Source: CAYWNA01 sp964459305
GTDB taxonomy: Bacteria; Planctomycetota; Planctomycetia; Pirellulales; Pirellulaceae
Assembly: GCA_964459305.1 (NCBI GenBank)
Contig: CAYWNA010000116.1
Span: forward strand, 1 to 37,597
Length of the DNA: 37,597 bases
Reading direction: 5' to 3'
Numbering within the stretch: position 1 is the first letter of the stretch; the number at the start of each line of letters is the position of its first letter. Positions 35,001 through 37,597 of this stretch are shown one piece after another. The position numbers were made by a program, and so were the translations under genes. Under the pieces are notes generated by a model. It saw only the letters and a program-made list of their open reading frames with translations, made no database searches and had not been told where the DNA came from.

Positions 35001-36958
35001 ATCGAAAGACCCAGTACCAATTCACACTGGTCAACAAGTCAGGCGTGGAGAGACAAGTCGAGGTCTCGTTGTACGCCATTCTGCCAAAACGTTCGTCAAC
35101 CGTGGCGCCCGGACGGATCGATAGACAACTCCAGCAGGCAGTGCTGGACGAGGTGACTGGTATCCTTCCCGGAGCGCGACTCATCGCAAAGACGTCCGCA
35201 TCGGTGCAACTGCGCTCGGATTCGACGCGGCACGAACCCATCAACTTTGTCGCACCGGGCGCGGCGAACGAATCGAAACCTGCCGACGACGCCGAATCCA
35301 AGCCAAAAGCCGCCCCCAAGCCGCCGGAAACCTCGCCAGCGGTAGATGTGAGTTACGGTCTTGTGTGTGTGATCACGGATGCCGCGGACGCGAGCGAACG
35401 CTGGTTCAAATGGATCGAGCTTACGCCGATTGCTCCGAATCGATTCCTCCAGCCCGACATTGCGTACGACTACGACACTGGGCGAATTGTCACTCGATTC
35501 GTTGCCCGTGATTTTGACGATGATGGAAAATCGGATCTGCCGATCGGTGTTCCAGTCAGCATCGTGTGGAACGACTATAAAGGAGAGATTCCGCAAGACG
35601 CGGAGAGTCGCCTGAGCGGCCCATTCAATCAAACGAGCAGCGAACTGGAATTGTACGCCGCCGTCCCGCCCGACAACGAGACGCGAACCGTCAGCTTGGA
35701 TGTCGATGGCTATCCCCGGGCCGTGGTGTTCCAGGTGCCGTGCAACCGCGAGCCACCGGCGTCGCGCCGGCAAGCGGGTAGCGATATTCGACGGACGGAC
35801 CGCCGCATCCGGATGAATAGCCTTCTGGCCTCGAATCATCCCGTCAAGTTCCACTTTGCCCCGTTCGTCAATTTCCCGTCTCCGAAGGAGCTGGAGGAAG
35901 ATAAAAAGCTGAGGCACGTCAAGATCGCTCCGAACGAACAGGTAGTGGTACCTGCGCCATGCCGCGCAATCGAGGTGAACTTCGAAACCGATGCGCCGGC
36001 GGATGCCTTCGAGAATGCGGACCACAAGGTGGAAATCGTCCTGGGAGACGAATTGATCGAGCCGTCGCGTTTCTACGCCGACCGCAGTATGACCACCGGC
36101 TTGGTGAAGTTCGGCGAAAATGGGTTGGTTGAGTTCGAGACCGTCGTTGGCGATTACTCCGTCCAGTTGGAGCCCGGCGATTTGGCGAACAAAAAAACAT
36201 ACGTCGAAGCCGAGCTTCTACTGCCCGGCATCGGCCAGGCCACCGACCACGTCTTGCTCGTGCTGGATTCCGACACACCAGTCATTCAGAAAGCAGACGT
36301 GCTGGTCCCGGATCGACGTGGTCCCGCGCGTGCGACAAGGACGCCAGTGGACATCCCGAAGGGCGCCCGGCCGATCGTACGCGTCCACGCCAAGGACTTG
36401 TCAGGAATCGCCCAAGTTGAATACGCTTTATCCTCAGACGGGAGTCGCATACTGGATCCCGAATCCAGCACTAAGACAGAGCCAAAGAATGTCCGCAGCA
36501 TCGATGCGACGCACGTATTTGATTTCGAGTTGGATACGGCGAAACTGGATCCCGAACAATACGTGCTTCTCATTCGATTGACCGACAAGGCCGGGCACCA
36601 AAGCGAAGTTCTTTCACAAGAACTCCGCATCGCAATGTCTGCGAAAAAGCCGCTGAAAGGCGTGATCGCTGGGCAAATCGTCTTCGGCCAGAACCGGGCG
36701 CCGGTGAACGGTGTGCTGTTCAACGCCACCCTCAAGGGCCCGAAGATCGGTGCTAAACCCGTGGAAATCAAGGCGGACGGAACGTTCTCGATCAAAGACC
36801 TCCCACCCGGCCCCTACGCCATCACCGCACAAGGCTCGTTTCAAGGCCGCGAAGCCGTAGGCACGGTAGAAGATATCGAGCCGTCGCCCTCCGAAAAGCC
36901 CGCACCCATCACCGTCACCGTGGATCGAAGGAAACCAAAGAAGAAGGACGAAACATAG
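32009..36958 (+). CDS. Giant membrane-anchored protein with a caspase-like pseudoenzyme domain
   Basis: A protein of 1649 residues from the ATG at 32009 (GAAAGGA upstream). The frame continues to 31850 without such support. An Arg-rich N-terminus and one membrane helix (about 32-53, FFTFLVVALLLGFAYFVW) predict that the rest lies outside the cytoplasm. Residues about 55-300 look caspase/CHAT-like: VHLCAHGAS has the His-Gly pair (His133), but LLVLDSGRI has Ser185 where the catalytic Cys should be, and SVFGLSITEALSGEAD with ITLHELYRYV follows. Then come an acidic Pro/Ala/Glu linker (about 310-450), a long helical coiled-coil-like part, beta-sandwich-like segments, and a C-terminal carboxypeptidase-regulatory/SdrD-like domain (GQIVFGQNRAPVNGVLF) ending in PKKKDET. 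The function is unknown. It is divergent from tssK. Confidence 0.85.
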   Translation: MPPRRDRGSSPDRGSWRQGRSVRRSSPQSARSLRWFFTFLVVALLLGFAYFVWPEPFPERHLVAIPIWATDRLAVAPPPYAREDIDKLAQITDVQFHGSLGLQDAGSFASLGAELGQLVKNKESVLIVHLCAHGASDAAESGDGTGYVICSDYMRTPEGGRYPVGNLLRDVESSPAELKLLVLDSGRIAYDPRLGIIANEFPRLVEDELKKLSEQELWVLLPNSPMERAAVAHPLRQSVFGLSITEALSGEADLPPNDRFITLHELYRYVFLRCTGWFAPDTGARQTPLLMKAGVGLIRPTEQSEGDKEHRLAWIEAEEPADDEQDEDKPGEQETDKPTDDASEALGEPAENQEHYAHRTRRILLRGTHPAQISIPSVFVATAGAEAQEESAAAAPAAEKGSDSPTAAKAAPDEKMPLGPAEDPEDAKTDDPATPAATKENEPESAEDLDQFDLDVERLRTLVHQAWRLRDAIQNPAGPAASSPAEFAPHLWREVNAILLFYEQRCRTGRPIESQGSGGGTSDQSLKRLTDSLTALAEDLRMLQDLINDGTSSSAAEYRMPLCARIAKSWERHRRQLQTVGSETKREPSKLREVRSIARQHNRLLFLARDYVRWYAQASITGSHSDQLREKIDDFLDGLLRFREALDDLQATPIEPDEQDRLDAALKRFQALLNLQGEVDRLVLGHENAILDEDQRPFQEQQIEDLLSTPLLPAPRRQRLLGRLLDGELRINAAPLAKEELPNRITLSVPPAQWQRLRERLQLEEELIRLTDADQADTLQAQISRIEKLTGELPATEEPLWSECRKTGAALREFYTNAPADADYYALHLIDPRDTPKVARNHPFATFSPTVKVSSVLNLAGPTQLRLEKDEPRAVTCTLSATKRHLLDHTPKLAYDDAFVRMTGGPEDGLFQSGDGWFRKTLTWHFLATADQEESGASEADLELTVNWSDGADAGQARHKISLVLPQPNRIDLEVIRVGAAKHKPDDGSTVGLELYPNRKTQYQFTLVNKSGVERQVEVSLYAILPKRSSTVAPGRIDRQLQQAVLDEVTGILPGARLIAKTSASVQLRSDSTRHEPINFVAPGAANESKPADDAESKPKAAPKPPETSPAVDVSYGLVCVITDAADASERWFKWIELTPIAPNRFLQPDIAYDYDTGRIVTRFVARDFDDDGKSDLPIGVPVSIVWNDYKGEIPQDAESRLSGPFNQTSSELELYAAVPPDNETRTVSLDVDGYPRAVVFQVPCNREPPASRRQAGSDIRRTDRRIRMNSLLASNHPVKFHFAPFVNFPSPKELEEDKKLRHVKIAPNEQVVVPAPCRAIEVNFETDAPADAFENADHKVEIVLGDELIEPSRFYADRSMTTGLVKFGENGLVEFETVVGDYSVQLEPGDLANKKTYVEAELLLPGIGQATDHVLLVLDSDTPVIQKADVLVPDRRGPARATRTPVDIPKGARPIVRVHAKDLSGIAQVEYALSSDGSRILDPESSTKTEPKNVRSIDATHVFDFELDTAKLDPEQYVLLIRLTDKAGHQSEVLSQELRIAMSAKKPLKGVIAGQIVFGQNRAPVNGVLFNATLKGPKIGAKPVEIKADGTFSIKDLPPGPYAITAQGSFQGREAVGTVEDIEPSPSEKPAPITVTVDRRKPKKKDET

Positions 36959-36981
36959 GCAGAGGCGCGACGGCGCTATCG

Positions 36982-37597
36982 TCAATCCACTCCCGCTGCG
37001 TCAAGGCTTCCCGTCACGTCTTCCTCTCGGAACCGCAGGGCTTCGCAGTGCCATCGCAGGCTCTTGTTCTTGACGCTGCCGATGGCGTACCACAGCATGA
37101 AGATCGTTCCGTCGTCCAGCACGACGGCGCTGGGATATCCGCAGTCGGTGTTTGTTGCGGTCCACGCCAGCAGCAGTGGCTGGCTCCAAGTCGCGCCGCT
37201 GTCCGTGCTCAACCTGCACTCGACGCCGAAGGGCCGATGGCGACGGCCGTACACGACCAGCACATGGCCGCTCGGAAGCAGCAGCAGATCAGCCGGATAA
37301 CGCCTGCCCTCGGTAATTTGCTTCGGTTCGGACCACGCGTGCCCTTTGTCGTCGGAGACGGTCGTCCACAGACCTGAGCGTTTGTGTCGCATCGCTGCCA
37401 GCAGCCGGCCGCTGGGCAAGAGCAGCAATGCATATTCGTTGAAGCCTTGCGAAATCGTTGAAATGTCGCCCCAAGTTCGCCCGTTGTCTCGCGAACGCAC
37501 CACGAACGCCTCTGTGCCGGTGTATGCCGGCATGAGAATTGTGCCGTCGTCGAGACAGACCATGCGCTGGAAGGGCGCTACAAACGGGTGCGGCGGC
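36982..37597 (-). CDS. Sialidase/BNR-repeat exo-glycosidase, 5' end outside window
   Basis: The frame is open to the right edge, so the N-terminus is missing. The visible 205 residues hold repeated Asp-box motifs (SRDNGRTWGD, SDDKGHAWSE, STDSGATWSQ), each followed by a strand such as LLLLPSGRLLAAMRHKRSG. They also contain an Arg after MRHK and a GYPSAVVLDDGTIFMLWY strand pair, as in the six-bladed propeller of neuraminidases. Planctomycetes carry many such exported propellers. True sialidase activity needs the Arg triad, which cannot be checked here. The stop faces that of the giant gene with a 23-bp gap and no terminator-like hairpin. Confidence 0.85.
   Translation of the reverse strand, partial: PPHPFVAPFQRMVCLDDGTILMPAYTGTEAFVVRSRDNGRTWGDISTISQGFNEYALLLLPSGRLLAAMRHKRSGLWTTVSDDKGHAWSEPKQITEGRRYPADLLLLPSGHVLVVYGRRHRPFGVECRLSTDSGATWSQPLLLAWTATNTDCGYPSAVVLDDGTIFMLWYAIGSVKNKSLRWHCEALRFREEDVTGSLDAAGVD

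Overview
The window looks like a piece of a planctomycete chromosome, probably a relative of the Pirellulales. The signs are a cysteine-rich protein with YTV repeats (a planctomycete cell-wall family), GC-rich coding sequence, many small signal-peptide proteins with TPR or beta repeats, and several families of intergenic palindromes that I remember as common in Pirellulales genomes. No rRNA, tRNA, CRISPR array or complete insertion sequence was seen.

Region 1 (1-7609, + strand) is an exopolysaccharide operon cut by the left edge. It encodes the C-terminus of an NfrB-like membrane glycosyltransferase, a DUF2334 deacetylase-like protein, an exported 604-residue protein of unknown family, two GH113-like glycosidases and a WecB-type UDP-GlcNAc 2-epimerase. 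NfrB plus WecB is the core of the E. coli N4 receptor glycan pathway, so this is probably a ManNAc-containing secreted glycan with its own trimming enzymes.

Region 2 (7610-13250) holds the decayed C-terminus of a B12-binding radical SAM protein. Next come three minus-strand genes for exported proteins: an SH3-TPR protein, a beta-repeat protein with a pentapeptide repeat, and the YTV cell-wall protein, which is split by a dinucleotide frameshift. A second SH3-TPR gene lies on the plus strand behind a 134-bp MITE-like inverted repeat.

Region 3 (13243-31791, - strand) is a type VI secretion (T6SS) gene cluster. In transcription order it reads tssK, tssL, short tssM, a 133-residue protein, a FliA/WhiG-like sigma factor, tssA, tssB, tssC1, tssC2, tagJ, tssE, tssF, tssG, tssH (ClpV) and a two-FHA-domain protein. 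Baseplate, sheath and recycling ATPase are present. Hcp, VgrG, PAAR and TssJ are not in the window, and TssM stops right after its third membrane helix, so the usual periplasmic arm is missing. Several intergenic gaps in the cluster carry REP-like hairpins.

Region 4 (31792-37597) starts with a divergent promoter region. It is followed by a 1649-residue, singly membrane-anchored giant with a caspase-like domain that lacks the catalytic cysteine. A 5'-truncated sialidase/BNR gene converges on it from the right edge. The most unusual unit is the T6SS with a pared-down membrane complex plus this divergently encoded envelope giant, which may supply the missing trans-envelope part.
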